Position numbers and translations under genes: made by a program. Positions 1 through 7,767 of a stretch of DNA of 45,641 bases are shown here, piece after piece; within the stretch, counting starts at the first letter, position 1; each line of letters opens with the position of its first letter. The notes beneath the pieces were generated by a model. That model did not search any database and was not told where the DNA came from. It worked only from the letters and a program-made list of their open reading frames with translations. Origin of the DNA: an uncultured Fimbriimonadaceae bacterium (GTDB lineage Bacteria > Armatimonadota > Fimbriimonadia > Fimbriimonadales > Fimbriimonadaceae); the NCBI GenBank assembly GCA_937961665.1, contig CALGMO010000047.1, forward strand, positions 1-45,641. The letters run 5' to 3'.

Positions 1-608
1 CGATGGAGCGGGCGGCCGACGCGTGCGCGGGGATCGTGCCGGGGGCGCTGGAGGGCGGCGGGCCGGCGGGGGAGACGGCGGTGGTGTTGCCCACGGACCT
101 CGGTCCGGCGTTCCCGGGCAGGAGGGCGACGCTGAGGGACGGGGGACCGAGGCGGCGCGCGCCGGCCACGCCTCGGACGAGTTCGCGACGGCGTGCGGGC
201 CGATGGGCGCGGGGGCGCCGGAGCGGCTGGAGGGGAGGCCGCCGGCGCCGATCCCGCGGGGGTTCGGAGGAGCCGTTGCGCGGCGCGCTGGTCGCGGAGG
301 GCGCGCACCACGCTGCCTGCGAGCCGATGCGCCGCATCCGGACGGAGCGGTGGAAGCCGATCCGCAGGTTCGGCGGGCACCCGACCGCCCCAATGCCGAA
401 CATCGGCGACGGGCCGGGCTGGCGGAGCGGCCGTCGGGTCCGGGGGAGGGGCTGCACGACCTGGCCTCCGATCCGACGGAAGGGCGGAATCCGGCCGGGG
501 ATGCGGCCTGGGCGGGCGTGCCGGAGGGCCGTCCGGCGGCGCCGGTGGGGGCGCGGGCGAACCCGCCGCGGCTGCCCGGCCCGAGCGGGACGGACTCCGA
601 GGAAGGCG
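1..608 (+). pseudogene. Decayed C-terminal half of a sulfatase (5' end outside window)
   Basis: No single frame is a believable protein, but pieces of a sulfatase C-terminal region can be followed in order by switching frames. Frame 3 (about 3-147) gives TAVVLPTDLGPAFPGRRATL, which resembles the TTDHG-GxAFPR-KxTLYD region. Frame 2 (about 152-260) gives APERLEGRPPAPIPRG. Frame 3 (about 261-420) gives EPMRRIRTERWKPIRRF and then PNIGDGP. Frame 2 (about 422-604) gives GEGLHDLASDPTEGRNPAGD and a tail like GARANPPRL. At least three frame changes are therefore needed. The conserved metal-site His of the TDHG motif reads as Leu (99-101), and the usual RYKYI reads as RWKPI, so the damage is not only indels. 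In life such enzymes remove sulfate esters from glycans, which suits the glycosidase neighbours. It ends about 12 bases from the convergent GH4 gene. Sequencing error could explain some indels but not the substitutions. Confidence 0.8.
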
Positions 609-620
609 CCGTCGGGCGGC

Positions 621-2120
621 TCAGACGCCGTGGGTGTCCTTGGCCTTGTCGGCCTCGGCGGCCATTCGGCGGGCGGCCTCGCGGTCGGCCTCCATCTCTC
701 CGACGGTCTTGGCGGGCACGCGGACGCCCTTGTAGTCGCGCGGGGGGATGCGGGGCTCGGTCTGCCATCGGCGTTTGGCCTCGGCGATGGCGGGTCCGTA
801 CTGGGGCAGCCAGCGCTCTTGGGCGATGAGCATCTCGTCGGCCATCTGCCAGACCTCGGGCGGGGTGCAGACGGCTCCGGTGAGGGGGTCGAGGAGCATG
901 GCCTGGCGGAGCCAGAGGTCGTTGCCGTGGACGGCGGCCTCCATGCCGAGGCGCTGGACGGAGACGCTGGCGTTGCAGACGGCGGCGCACCCCATGGGGA
1001 GGTCTCCGACGACCGGCATGGAGATGCCGTTGCGGTCGACGTAGCCGGGTGCCTCGATCACGCAGTCGGGCGGGAGGTTGGCGATGCAGCCGCGGTTGAC
1101 GACGTTGAAGTGTCCGCGGTAGACGCGTCCGGTCTCGAGGGCCTCGATGATGTAGGATCCGTGCTCGGTGCCCCGGGAGGCGGGGTCGAAGCTGAGCGGG
1201 GGCTCCTGCATCCAGTTGGGGAAGTCGTGCTCGAACCAGTTGCGGCTCTCGGTGCAGACGCGGAGGTATCCGCCGGTCTCGCCGTTGATCCAGCTGGAGA
1301 GGGAGATCCAGTTGGGCAGCTCCTCGGGGCGCTTGCGGTACCAGGGGACGTACTCGCTGAGGTGGCCGTTGGACTCGGTGCTGTAGTAGCCGAAGCGGCG
1401 CATCATGTCGATGCGGACCTTCTCGTCCCTGCTGAACTGGGGGTGCCGCTCGAAGGCCTCGAGGAGCTCGGGCAGGAGGTCTCGGCCCTTGTGGCGGACC
1501 TGGATGTACCAGGTTTGGTGGTTGATTCCGGCGCAGACGATGTCGACCTCGTGGTGGGGCAGGCCCAGGGCGGCGGCGATCTGGCGGTGGCCGCCCTCGA
1601 CGCCGTGGCAGAGGCCGACGACGTTCACCCCGTGGCCGTACTTGCTGCAGGCCCAGACGTTCATGGCCATGGGGTTGCTGTAGTTGAGGAAGAGGGCGTC
1701 CTTGGCGCCGACCTCGGCGATGTCCTTGCAGAGGTTCAGGAGGACGGGGATGGTGCGCTGGGCGTACATGAGGCCGCCTGGGCCGAGGGTGTCGCCGACG
1801 CACTGGTCCACGCCGTACCGGAGGGGGATGTCGACGTCGGTCTGGAAGGCCTCGAGGCCGCCGACGCGGACGAAGCTGAGGATGTACTTGGCGCCGTCGA
1901 CGGCCTCGCGCTGGTCGAGGGTCTTGTCGACCTTGGCGGGGAGGCCGGCGGACTCGATGTCTCGGCGGACGAGGCGGCAGGTCATGTCCAGGTTCCGCTC
2001 GCTGATGTCCATGAAGCTGAAGCGGGTGTCCTGGAGCTCGGGGACGGTGAGGATGTCCCGCACCATGGTCCGGGTGAAGCCCACGCTGCCGGCGCCGATG
2101 ATCGCGATCTTCAAGGCCAT
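621..2120 (-). CDS. GH4 family NAD- and metal-dependent glycosidase (alpha-galactosidase/alpha-glucuronidase type)
   Basis: A 499-residue protein with an N-terminal Rossmann motif (IAIIGAGSVGFT) and the GH4 layout: LNYSNPM, CHGVEGGH with Cys171, and GINHQTW with Asn200-His201. Cys171 and His201 are the expected Mn-binding residues. GH4 enzymes hydrolyse glycosides by transient NAD-dependent oxidation at C3 followed by elimination, so they act on alpha or beta bonds depending on subgroup. The CHGV signature is closer to the alpha-glucuronidase subgroup (CHGx) than to the classic MelA CHSV, so the substrate is open. No signal peptide is visible, so it should be cytoplasmic. A GGTAACGT box on the minus strand ends 9 bases before the ATG and no Shine-Dalgarno is seen, which suggests a near-leaderless mRNA. 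Confidence 0.9.
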   Translation of the reverse strand: MALKIAIIGAGSVGFTRTMVRDILTVPELQDTRFSFMDISERNLDMTCRLVRRDIESAGLPAKVDKTLDQREAVDGAKYILSFVRVGGLEAFQTDVDIPLRYGVDQCVGDTLGPGGLMYAQRTIPVLLNLCKDIAEVGAKDALFLNYSNPMAMNVWACSKYGHGVNVVGLCHGVEGGHRQIAAALGLPHHEVDIVCAGINHQTWYIQVRHKGRDLLPELLEAFERHPQFSRDEKVRIDMMRRFGYYSTESNGHLSEYVPWYRKRPEELPNWISLSSWINGETGGYLRVCTESRNWFEHDFPNWMQEPPLSFDPASRGTEHGSYIIEALETGRVYRGHFNVVNRGCIANLPPDCVIEAPGYVDRNGISMPVVGDLPMGCAAVCNASVSVQRLGMEAAVHGNDLWLRQAMLLDPLTGAVCTPPEVWQMADEMLIAQERWLPQYGPAIAEAKRRWQTEPRIPPRDYKGVRVPAKTVGEMEADREAARRMAAEADKAKDTHGV

Positions 2121-2129
2121 GACGGAGGA

Positions 2130-2137
2130 ACGTTACC
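2130..2137 (-). promoter_or_regulatory. Minus-10 box GGTAACGT for the GH4 gene
   Basis: TAACGT (2130-2135 on the minus strand), preceded by GG, lies 9 bases upstream of the GH4 ATG. It fits the GGTANNNT pattern repeated upstream of many genes in this window. Any transcript from it would start at or a few bases before the start codon. Confidence 0.45.
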
Positions 2138-2177
2138 CGACCCTGCGGAGCGGCGCGCGGCGAGCCGATCATTCCGA

Positions 2178-2366
2178 ATGGCGATGAACGTGTCCAACGT
2201 GCAGGCCACGCAGCGGGCGGTCGAGGCGGCGACGGGCGCCGACGCCAAGCGCGCCCAGCTTCAGATGCAGCTGCTGAAGAAGACGCTGGAGACCCAGCAG
2301 CAGCAGGCCGCGGAGCTTCTGAAGCTGCTGGAGGGCAAGGGGCAGGTTCTGGACATCCGCGCGTGA
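2178..2366 (+). CDS. YjfB-like small putative motility protein
   Basis: A 62-residue protein starting at ATG 2178 (a second in-frame ATG is at 2184). It is almost entirely alpha-helical by composition, with a Gln-rich stretch (TQQQQ) near residue 40 and the C-terminal signature KGQVLDIRA. That ending resembles the GxNIDxRA ending of the YjfB family (putative motility protein, first named in Bacillus), whose biochemical role is not established. No signal peptide or membrane segment. It sits between the divergently read GH4 gene and the GH26 gene, 33 bases before the latter. The longer open frame running into it from upstream is only the antisense shadow of GH4. Family assignment rests on the tail motif and size. 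Confidence 0.6.
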   Translation: MAMNVSNVQATQRAVEAATGADAKRAQLQMQLLKKTLETQQQQAAELLKLLEGKGQVLDIRA

Positions 2367-2381
2367 GGCGCCCCGCCGGCC

Positions 2382-2389
2382 GGTAGACT
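2382..2389 (+). promoter_or_regulatory. Minus-10 box GGTAGACT for the GH26 gene
   Basis: GGTAGACT ends 10 bases before the ATG at 2400, with no ribosome-binding site in between. It is one of the clearest examples of the short-leader promoter pattern in this window. Confidence 0.55.
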
Positions 2390-2399
2390 GCCGCCCATC

Positions 2400-3803
2400 A
2401 TGGTGTGTTGGTTGGCGGCGCTGGCGCTCTCGTCCCCGCAGGCGGTGTTGGTGGAGCCGGAGAACGGGGCTCTACGGGGCGTGGAGGTGGGCACCTCTCG
2501 GCAGGGGTTCTCGGGCAGGGGCTACCTGACGGGCCTGGACCAGGACGGCGACGGGGCGGACGCGAGCTTCTCGGCGCGGAAGGGCGTGTACGAGGCGGCG
2601 GTGCGCTACTGCTCGCCGGGGCAGCCCAAGGGGTTCGACCTGAGGGTGAACGGAGTCGGGCTGTCGGGCATGCTGCCTGCCACCGGTCCGACCTGGCAGA
2701 CGCGCACGGTGGGGCGCGTCGAGCTGGCGGAGGGGCGGAACGTACTCCGCGTGGAGAAGGGCTGGGGCTGGTACGAGCTGGACCGGGTGGAGTTCCGTCC
2801 GGCGCCCGCTCCCAAGCCGCCCCGGCGGGTGGCGCCGAAGCCGTGCGACCCGAAGGCGACGCCCGAGGCCCGGGCGCTGCTGGCGTTTCTGGCCGGGCAG
2901 TACGGCAGGCGCACGCTGACCGGTCAGGTGGGCGACGACGACGAGCGGTTCGTGCGCGACGCGTCGGGGAGGTCGTCGGCGGTGCGGGCGGGCGACTTCA
3001 TGGACTATTCGCCCAGCCGGCGGGAGCGGGGGGCGAACCCGGGCCGGCACACCGAGGCGATGATCGCGCGGGCCAAGGCGGGGGCGATCGTGACCATGCT
3101 GTGGCACTGGAACGCCCCGTCGGGACTGCTGGACCGGGAGGAGACGCGGCCGGACGGGGGTCGGCGCGACCTGAGGTGGTACCGGGGCTTCTACACCGAG
3201 GCGACCACGTTCGACGTGGCCCGGGCGATGGCCGACCCGGCGTCGGAGGAGAGGAGGCTGCTGCTGAGGGACATCGACGCGATCGCCCAGGAGCTGAAGA
3301 AGTTCGAGCGGGCGAGGGTGCCGGTTCTGTGGCGGCCTCTGCACGAGGCGGACGGCGGGTGGTTCTGGTGGGGCGCCAAGGGTCCGGAGCCGTTCAAGAG
3401 GCTCTGGAGGCTACTCCACCAGCGCCTGACCCGGACGCACGGCCTGCACAACCTGCTGTGGGTGCTGACGGTCTCGGACCCGGCGTGGTACCCGGGGGAC
3501 GACACGGTGGATCTGATCGGCGTGGACGCCTATCCGCCGGACCCGGGCGACGCGCTGACGGGGCAGTGGGACCAGCTGATCCGGCGCTTCGACGGGCGGA
3601 AGATGCTGGCGCTGACGGAGTTCGGCGGCGTGCCGGACCTGGAGCGGATGCACCGGCTGGGGGTCCGGTGGGCGTACTTCGTGTCGTGGCAGGGCGACCT
3701 GGGGCCGCGCAAATCCGGCGCGGAGACGGTGCGTCGGGTCTACGGGTCGCCGGTCGCCCTGAACCTGGAGGACCTGCCGAAGGCCGGTCGCAGGGGCTTC
3801 TAG
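2400..3803 (+). CDS. Secreted GH26-type endo-beta-mannanase-like hydrolase with N-terminal carbohydrate-binding-like domain
   Basis: 467 residues. A short hydrophobic N-terminus (MVCWLAALALSSPQA) looks like a signal peptide. Residues of about 20-140 have a CBM35/CBM6-like beta-sandwich pattern (GRGYLTG, RVEFRPA). The catalytic region begins near ALLAFLAGQYGRR and has the GH26 landmarks MLWHWNAP, RPLHEADGGWFWW with the likely acid/base Glu316, and ALTEFGGVPD with the likely nucleophile Glu407. GH26 members cleave beta-mannans, and some cleave beta-1,3-xylan or mixed-linkage glucan, so the exact substrate is uncertain. The stop codon overlaps the stop of the convergent SDR gene through a shared CTAG. 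It belongs with the nearby GH4 gene and sulfatase remnant in a glycan-degradation group. Confidence 0.88.
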   Translation: MVCWLAALALSSPQAVLVEPENGALRGVEVGTSRQGFSGRGYLTGLDQDGDGADASFSARKGVYEAAVRYCSPGQPKGFDLRVNGVGLSGMLPATGPTWQTRTVGRVELAEGRNVLRVEKGWGWYELDRVEFRPAPAPKPPRRVAPKPCDPKATPEARALLAFLAGQYGRRTLTGQVGDDDERFVRDASGRSSAVRAGDFMDYSPSRRERGANPGRHTEAMIARAKAGAIVTMLWHWNAPSGLLDREETRPDGGRRDLRWYRGFYTEATTFDVARAMADPASEERRLLLRDIDAIAQELKKFERARVPVLWRPLHEADGGWFWWGAKGPEPFKRLWRLLHQRLTRTHGLHNLLWVLTVSDPAWYPGDDTVDLIGVDAYPPDPGDALTGQWDQLIRRFDGRKMLALTEFGGVPDLERMHRLGVRWAYFVSWQGDLGPRKSGAETVRRVYGSPVALNLEDLPKAGRRGF

Positions 3804-4552
3804 AACCCGATGCTGAACCCGCCGTCGACGGGCAGGACGACTCCGGTGACGAACCGGGCGGCGTCGGAGGCCAGGTACACGGCGGCCCATCCGATGTCCT
3901 CGGCCTCGCCGAGGCGGCCCATGGGGGTTCGGCCCAGCACCTTGGCCTTGCGTTCGGGGTCCTGGCCCAGCGCGCGCTCGGTGATGGCGCTGCGGATGAA
4001 CCCGGGCGCGATGGCGTTGACGCGGACGTTGCGCGGGGCGAACTCGACGGCCAGCGTGCGGACCATTCCCACGTAGGCGGATTTGGCCGCGGAGTAGGCG
4101 ACGACCAGCGGCAGGCCCATCAGGGAGGTCATGGAGGCGGTGAACAAGATGGAGCCCTGGCCCCTCTCGAGCATGCCGCGGGCTGCGGCGCGGGTGAGGG
4201 CGAAGGCGCCGGTCACGTGCGTGTGGAGGACGGAGAGGAACTCCTCCTCGGTGGTGTCCACCGCGGGCTTCTTGAGGTGGTTGCCGGCGTTGTTGACCAG
4301 GATGTCGATCGGTCCGTGCTCGCTCTCGATGGCGGCAACGTGCGCGGGAAGGGACTCGAAGTCCCGCACGTCCATCGCGCGCCAAGCCCCGCCCAGCTCC
4401 TCGGCCGCGGCACGGAGCGTGTCCTCGGTTCGGCCCGCGACGACCACCTTGGCTCCGGCCCGGGCCAGGCAACGGGAGACGCCGAGGCCGATGCCGGTGG
4501 CGCCCCCGGTGACGAGCGCGGTGCGGCCGGAGAGGTCGAACGGCTGGTCCAT
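3800..4552 (-). CDS. Short-chain dehydrogenase/reductase (SDR)
   Basis: 250 residues with every classical SDR element: cofactor motif TGGATGIG (15-22), NNAG (87-90), and the catalytic triad Ser140, Tyr153 and Lys157 (YSAAK). The C-terminal VNAIAPGFI and LPVDGGFSIGF segments are also standard. Such enzymes reduce or oxidise sugar or acyl carbonyls with NAD(P)H. The closest general resemblance is to gluconate/2-keto-gluconate-type oxidoreductases, which would match the sugar-catabolism neighbours, but FabG-like function cannot be excluded. The minus-strand box GGTAAGGT ends only 6 bases before the ATG, so the mRNA is probably leaderless. Confidence 0.9.
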   Translation of the reverse strand: MDQPFDLSGRTALVTGGATGIGLGVSRCLARAGAKVVVAGRTEDTLRAAAEELGGAWRAMDVRDFESLPAHVAAIESEHGPIDILVNNAGNHLKKPAVDTTEEEFLSVLHTHVTGAFALTRAAARGMLERGQGSILFTASMTSLMGLPLVVAYSAAKSAYVGMVRTLAVEFAPRNVRVNAIAPGFIRSAITERALGQDPERKAKVLGRTPMGRLGEAEDIGWAAVYLASDAARFVTGVVLPVDGGFSIGF

Positions 4553-4558
4553 GGGTCC

Positions 4559-4566
4559 ACCTTACC
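4559..4566 (-). promoter_or_regulatory. Minus-10 box GGTAAGGT for the SDR gene
   Basis: TAAGGT (4559-4564 on the minus strand) with GG in front, 6 bases before the start codon at 4552. It is the shortest spacing among the GGTANNNT boxes in the window. Confidence 0.45.
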
Positions 4567-4673
4567 CGCTCCCCGGGGCATGGGACTTTGGGCCGATGGT
4601 ACTGCGTCGGGACCCGGTCACCAAGGGATTTTGCGGTGATTTTCAAATCCCTCGGCCGAAAACCAGGACTTCC

Positions 4674-4682
4674 TGATACAAT
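4674..4682 (+). promoter_or_regulatory. Extended minus-10 promoter (TGATACAAT) for the PEP-CTERM gene
   Basis: TG-N-TACAAT is a good extended minus-10. No convincing minus-35 lies 17 bases upstream. It predicts a leader of about 55 bases before the ATG at 4745. Confidence 0.6.
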
Positions 4683-4691
4683 GGGAACTGG

Positions 4692-4735
4692 GAACGAAGG
4701 GAAATGGTTGGGTTTCCTTCCCCGTTCAAAGGAGG
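4692..4735 (+). other. 5'-leader stem-loop followed by a strong Shine-Dalgarno
   Basis: GAACG (4692-4696) pairs with CGTTC (4723-4727). Inside it AAGGGAAA can pair, with a small bulge, with TTTCCTT. The stem closes directly before AAAGGAGG (4728-4735), the strongest ribosome-binding site in the window, 9 bases from the ATG. It could be an mRNA-stabilising hairpin for a highly expressed surface protein. Function is inferred. Confidence 0.45.
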
Positions 4736-4744
4736 CATGTTGGT

Positions 4745-5452
4745 ATGAAGAAACTCTTCGCAACCGCGCTCGCGGCCGTCGTGGTGGCGGCGCAGAGCCA
4801 GGCGGTGTGGGTGTACTGGGGCGGAAGCTCGGATCCGGGCAGCTACCTCAGCGGCACCTACAAGGTGACGTACTCCAGCCAGACGGTGACGGTCACCTCG
4901 GGCCTGCTGGGCGTCTACCTCGGGCTGACTCCGTCCCAGGCGCAGAGCAAGGTCTTCTCTTGGTGGGCGTACTGCCTGTCGCCGCTCGAGGTGGTCGGCA
5001 CTCCGCAGAACCCTTGGGAGGCCAACACGGCGAACCTCGGCTCGCTGCTGGGCGGCGACGCCAACAAGGGGGCGTGGCTGGCGAACATTCTGTTCGACTC
5101 GACGATCTTCCCCCAGCAGTACAAGTACCCCTTCGCCGCGCAGCACGCCAAGGTGCAGCTGGCTCTGTGGGACCTGATGGGCGCGACGATCACCGACACG
5201 TCGAACAACCCGGTGGCGATCTGGGACGACGTCGCGAAGACGCAGATCACGCTCGGCTCGACGACCTACACCTACGACCCGTCGCAGACCTACGGCTACG
5301 TCTATCTCGACCCGGTGAACCGGGGTCAGGGACAGCGTCTGCTGCAGGGCGGTGGCGGCGGCGGCCAGAACTATCCGGTTCCCGAGCCGGTGACGATGGG
5401 CTTCGCGGCCCTCGGCCTGGCGGCGGCGCTGCGCAAGCGACGCAACCGGTGA
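4745..5452 (+). CDS. PEP-CTERM sorting-domain surface protein
   Basis: 235 residues. It has an N-terminal signal peptide (MKKLFATALAAVVVAAQSQA). The mature region is rich in Ser, Thr, Tyr, Trp and Gly, and then comes a short Gly run (QGGGGGGQ). The C-terminus (212-235) is a textbook PEP-CTERM signal: VPEP, a hydrophobic segment (MGFAALGLAAAL) and a basic tail (RKRRNR). Proteins of this class are exported by Sec and processed at the PEP motif by an exosortase, often in exopolysaccharide-producing bacteria. No exosortase is in the window. The central region is not a family I recognise. Transcription from its own promoter, a structured leader and a strong ribosome-binding site suggest high expression. 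Confidence 0.88.
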   Translation: MKKLFATALAAVVVAAQSQAVWVYWGGSSDPGSYLSGTYKVTYSSQTVTVTSGLLGVYLGLTPSQAQSKVFSWWAYCLSPLEVVGTPQNPWEANTANLGSLLGGDANKGAWLANILFDSTIFPQQYKYPFAAQHAKVQLALWDLMGATITDTSNNPVAIWDDVAKTQITLGSTTYTYDPSQTYGYVYLDPVNRGQGQRLLQGGGGGGQNYPVPEPVTMGFAALGLAAALRKRRNR

Positions 5453-5539
5453 CCTGATTCCGGCCTCCGGGCCGCCGGCCCAACCCGACGGACCCCGGAA
5501 CGGGTGGTCGGGAGCCGGCTGGAACCCAGCCAATACGAC

Positions 5540-5577
5540 GAACCCCCAGGGCGCTCGGCCCCGGGGGTTCCGTCTTT
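5540..5577 (+). terminator. Rho-independent terminator after the PEP-CTERM gene
   Basis: GAACCCCC (5540-5547) pairs perfectly with GGGGGTTC (5563-5570) around a GC-rich inner loop, and CGTCTTT follows. It lies 88 bases after the stop and 24 bases before the next promoter. Confidence 0.75.
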
Positions 5578-5598
5578 CCGGGGGAGGCCGGGCCGAAA

Positions 5599-5606
5599 GG
5601 TACACT
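5599..5606 (+). promoter_or_regulatory. Minus-10 box GGTACACT for the hisN-ruvX-mltG operon
   Basis: GGTACACT ends 7 bases before the ATG at 5614. With the terminator just upstream, this marks the start of the long operon that runs to at least 10607. Confidence 0.6.
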
Positions 5607-5613
5607 CCCGCCG

Positions 5614-6366
5614 ATGTCTCCGAGGCTCGAGTTCGCCATGGACGCCGCGTGGAGGGCCGGACGCTTCACGCTGGGGCTGTTCGGCACCGGCGCGCCGATC
5701 CAGCTGAAGCCGGACCAGACGCCCGTGACCGAGGCCGACCGCGGCGCCGAGCGGCTGATCCGCGAGGCGATCCGCCGGGCCTACCCCGGCGAGGCGATCT
5801 ACGGCGAGGAGGAGGGCGGCGACCCCGCGGGCGGAACGAGGTGGGTGATCGACCCGATCGACGGCACCAAGTCGTTCGTGTGCGGGGTGCCGCTGTACGC
5901 GACCCTGCTGAGCTTCGAGGAGGCCGGCGTACCGATCTTGGGAGTGGCCTGCTTCCCCGCGCTCGGGGAGATCCTGTACGCCGAGCGGGGAGGCGGCGCG
6001 TTCTGGAACGGTCGGCCGGCGCGGGTCAGCGAGCGCGGCAGCCTGGATGGGGCGGTCGTTTCGGTGGGCAGCCACAAGGGGCTGGTGCGCACCGGCCGGC
6101 TCGATGGGTTTCTGCGCGTCGCGGAGCGGGCGATGGCCACGCGGACCTGGTGCGACGCCTTCGGGCACGCCCTGGTGGCCACCGGTCGCGTCGAGGCGAT
6201 GGTGGATCCGATCGTCGAGCGGTACGACGTTTCGTCGGTGCAGGTGATCGTCGAGGAGGCTGGAGGGAGGTTCACCGACTTCGCGGGCGCCCCGAACCCC
6301 TCGGCCGAGGCGATCGCCAGCAACGGGCTGGTGCACGACGAGCTGATCGGGGCGTTCCGAAGTTGA
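5614..6366 (+). CDS. hisN: Inositol-monophosphatase-family phosphatase, histidinol-phosphatase (HisN) type
   Basis: 250 residues. The Mg-dependent phosphatase motifs are all present: GEEEGG with Glu65-Glu66, DPIDGT with Asp80 and Asp83, and the C-terminal WCDAFGHALVATGRVEAMVDP. That last stretch matches the HisN-like branch, which removes phosphate from histidinol phosphate in histidine synthesis, better than the generic SuhB/IMPase branch. No other his genes are nearby, so the substrate remains an inference. The gene starts the operon right behind a GGTACACT box and ends in an AGTTGA junction, where the next gene's TTG start overlaps its TGA stop. Confidence 0.85.
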   Translation: MSPRLEFAMDAAWRAGRFTLGLFGTGAPIQLKPDQTPVTEADRGAERLIREAIRRAYPGEAIYGEEEGGDPAGGTRWVIDPIDGTKSFVCGVPLYATLLSFEEAGVPILGVACFPALGEILYAERGGGAFWNGRPARVSERGSLDGAVVSVGSHKGLVRTGRLDGFLRVAERAMATRTWCDAFGHALVATGRVEAMVDPIVERYDVSSVQVIVEEAGGRFTDFAGAPNPSAEAIASNGLVHDELIGAFRS

Positions 6367-6782
6367 GGCTGCTCGGCGTGGACTTCGGGTCGAAGCGGAT
6401 CGGGCTCGCGGTGGGCGAGTCGGGCTTCGGGGTCGCCTCTCCCAAGCCGTCTCTGGCGGCCTCGGGAGCCTTGGCGGCGGACGCGAGGGCGATCGCCGCG
6501 GAGGCGGAGCGACACGGCGCCGAGGCGATCGTGGTGGGCCTTCCGCTGGCCGAGGACGGGTCCGACACCAAGATGGCGAGGGTCTGTCGGCAGCTGGCCG
6601 AGCGGCTCCGGGAGCTGGGCTGGAGCGTGCATCTGGCCGACGAGCGGATGACGAGCGTGGAGGCCGAGAGCACGATGAGGGGAGCCGGGCTCAAGGGCGC
6701 CGAGACGAGGAAGAGGAAGGACGGCGAGGCCGCGGCGCGCATCCTGGACCGGTTCTTCGCGGAGGGCGGCGGTGCGGCGTAG
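6363..6782 (+). CDS. ruvX: YqgF/RuvX family RNase H-fold nuclease (putative pre-16S rRNA processing / Holliday junction resolvase)
   Basis: 139 residues from a TTG start at 6363 that overlaps the preceding stop (TTGA). It opens with LLGVDFGSKRIGLAVG carrying the first catalytic Asp (Asp7). It continues with EAIVVGLPLAEDGS and DERMTSVEAE, and ends with an AAARILDRFF helix, all standard for YqgF. E. coli YqgF (RuvX) processes the 5' end of 16S rRNA; the older proposed role is Holliday junction resolution. It overlaps mltG by 11 bases. The ruvX-mltG adjacency is also seen in Bacillus (yrrK-yrrL), which supports both calls. Confidence 0.93.
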   Translation: MRLLGVDFGSKRIGLAVGESGFGVASPKPSLAASGALAADARAIAAEAERHGAEAIVVGLPLAEDGSDTKMARVCRQLAERLRELGWSVHLADERMTSVEAESTMRGAGLKGAETRKRKDGEAAARILDRFFAEGGGAA

Positions 6783-7767
6783 GCTCTTCTGGCTCGCGGT
6801 CGGCTTGGCCGTCGCCGCCGGGGGGTGCGTGCTGGCGTTCCGGTGGCTCCTGACCCCCACGCCCCCGGGCCGAGAGTGGCTGGTGCGCTTCGAGCGGGGC
6901 GCGCCGCTCCAGAGCGCGCTGAACGAGCTGGGCAGGCGGGGCATCGTGCGCAGCCCGGTGGCGATGCGGCTGTATCTCGCTCTGCGCGGCGACTCGCGCC
7001 CGCTGGCGAGCGGCACCTACCGCTTCCGGTCGGGCCGCGACGCCGAGCAGATCCGCAGGGACCTGCGGGAGCCGATCCGCCAAATGGTGCGCATTCCGGA
7101 AGGCTGGTGGATCGCCCGCACGGCGCGGCTGCTGGAGGAGAGGCAGGTCTGTTCGGCCGAGGAGTACGAGCGCCTGTGCGCGCAGCCGTCCGAGTTCCGG
7201 CGGTCCGTTTCGTTCCCGCTGCCGAGCGGCTCGCTCGAGGGCTATCTGTACCCGGACACCTACGACCTTCCTCCGCTGCTCGGGGCTCGCGCCGTGATCG
7301 AGCGCCAGCTGAAGACGTTCGAGAAGCGGTTTCTGGAGGGGCGCAAGCCTCCGGCGAACCTGCACCAGATCGTGATCGTGGCCTCGATGGTGCAGCTGGA
7401 GGGGGCGGTGGACGCGGAGAGGCCACGGATCGCGGGCGTCATCTGGAACCGGCTTCGCCTCGGGATGCCGCTGCAGATCGACGCGACGATCAACTACGCT
7501 CTGCAGGAGTGGCGGCCGCTCGCGCGCTCCGAGTACCGCTCGGTGCGGCACCCGTACAACACCTATCTGGGGGTGGGCCTGCCACCGGGGCCGATCGGCA
7601 ACCCGAGCCTCGCGAGCCTGAAGGCCGCCGAGAACCCCGAGCGGCACGACTATCTTTTCTACGTGGCGCGCCCGGAGGGCGGGACGCACTTCTTCGCGCG
7701 CACCTTCGACGAGCACCGACGGAACATCGCCCGGCGCCGCGCCGGGCTGCAGGGGGCGGCTCCGTGA
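6772..7767 (+). CDS. mltG: Endolytic murein transglycosylase MltG
   Basis: 331 residues from GTG 6772. It has an N-terminal membrane anchor (LFWLAVGLAVAAGGCVLAF) followed by a periplasmic LysM-like and catalytic YceG domain. Diagnostic segments are SLEGYLYPDTYDLP, ASMVQLEG with the catalytic Glu210, GVIWNRL, MPLQIDATINY, and PYNTYLGVGLPPGPIGNPS. MltG cleaves nascent glycan strands in the membrane and limits peptidoglycan strand length. Its start overlaps ruvX by 11 bases, and its stop overlaps the yqeG GTG start, indicating translational coupling. Confidence 0.95.
   Translation: MRRRLFWLAVGLAVAAGGCVLAFRWLLTPTPPGREWLVRFERGAPLQSALNELGRRGIVRSPVAMRLYLALRGDSRPLASGTYRFRSGRDAEQIRRDLREPIRQMVRIPEGWWIARTARLLEERQVCSAEEYERLCAQPSEFRRSVSFPLPSGSLEGYLYPDTYDLPPLLGARAVIERQLKTFEKRFLEGRKPPANLHQIVIVASMVQLEGAVDAERPRIAGVIWNRLRLGMPLQIDATINYALQEWRPLARSEYRSVRHPYNTYLGVGLPPGPIGNPSLASLKAAENPERHDYLFYVARPEGGTHFFARTFDEHRRNIARRRAGLQGAAP

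Noticed and set aside
3-2366. 787-residue open frame on the plus strand
   Set aside because: From 621 onward it is antisense to the GH4 gene and has Gly/Asp/Val-rich shadow composition. Only its first part (sulfatase remnant) and last 62 codons (YjfB-like) hold real signals.
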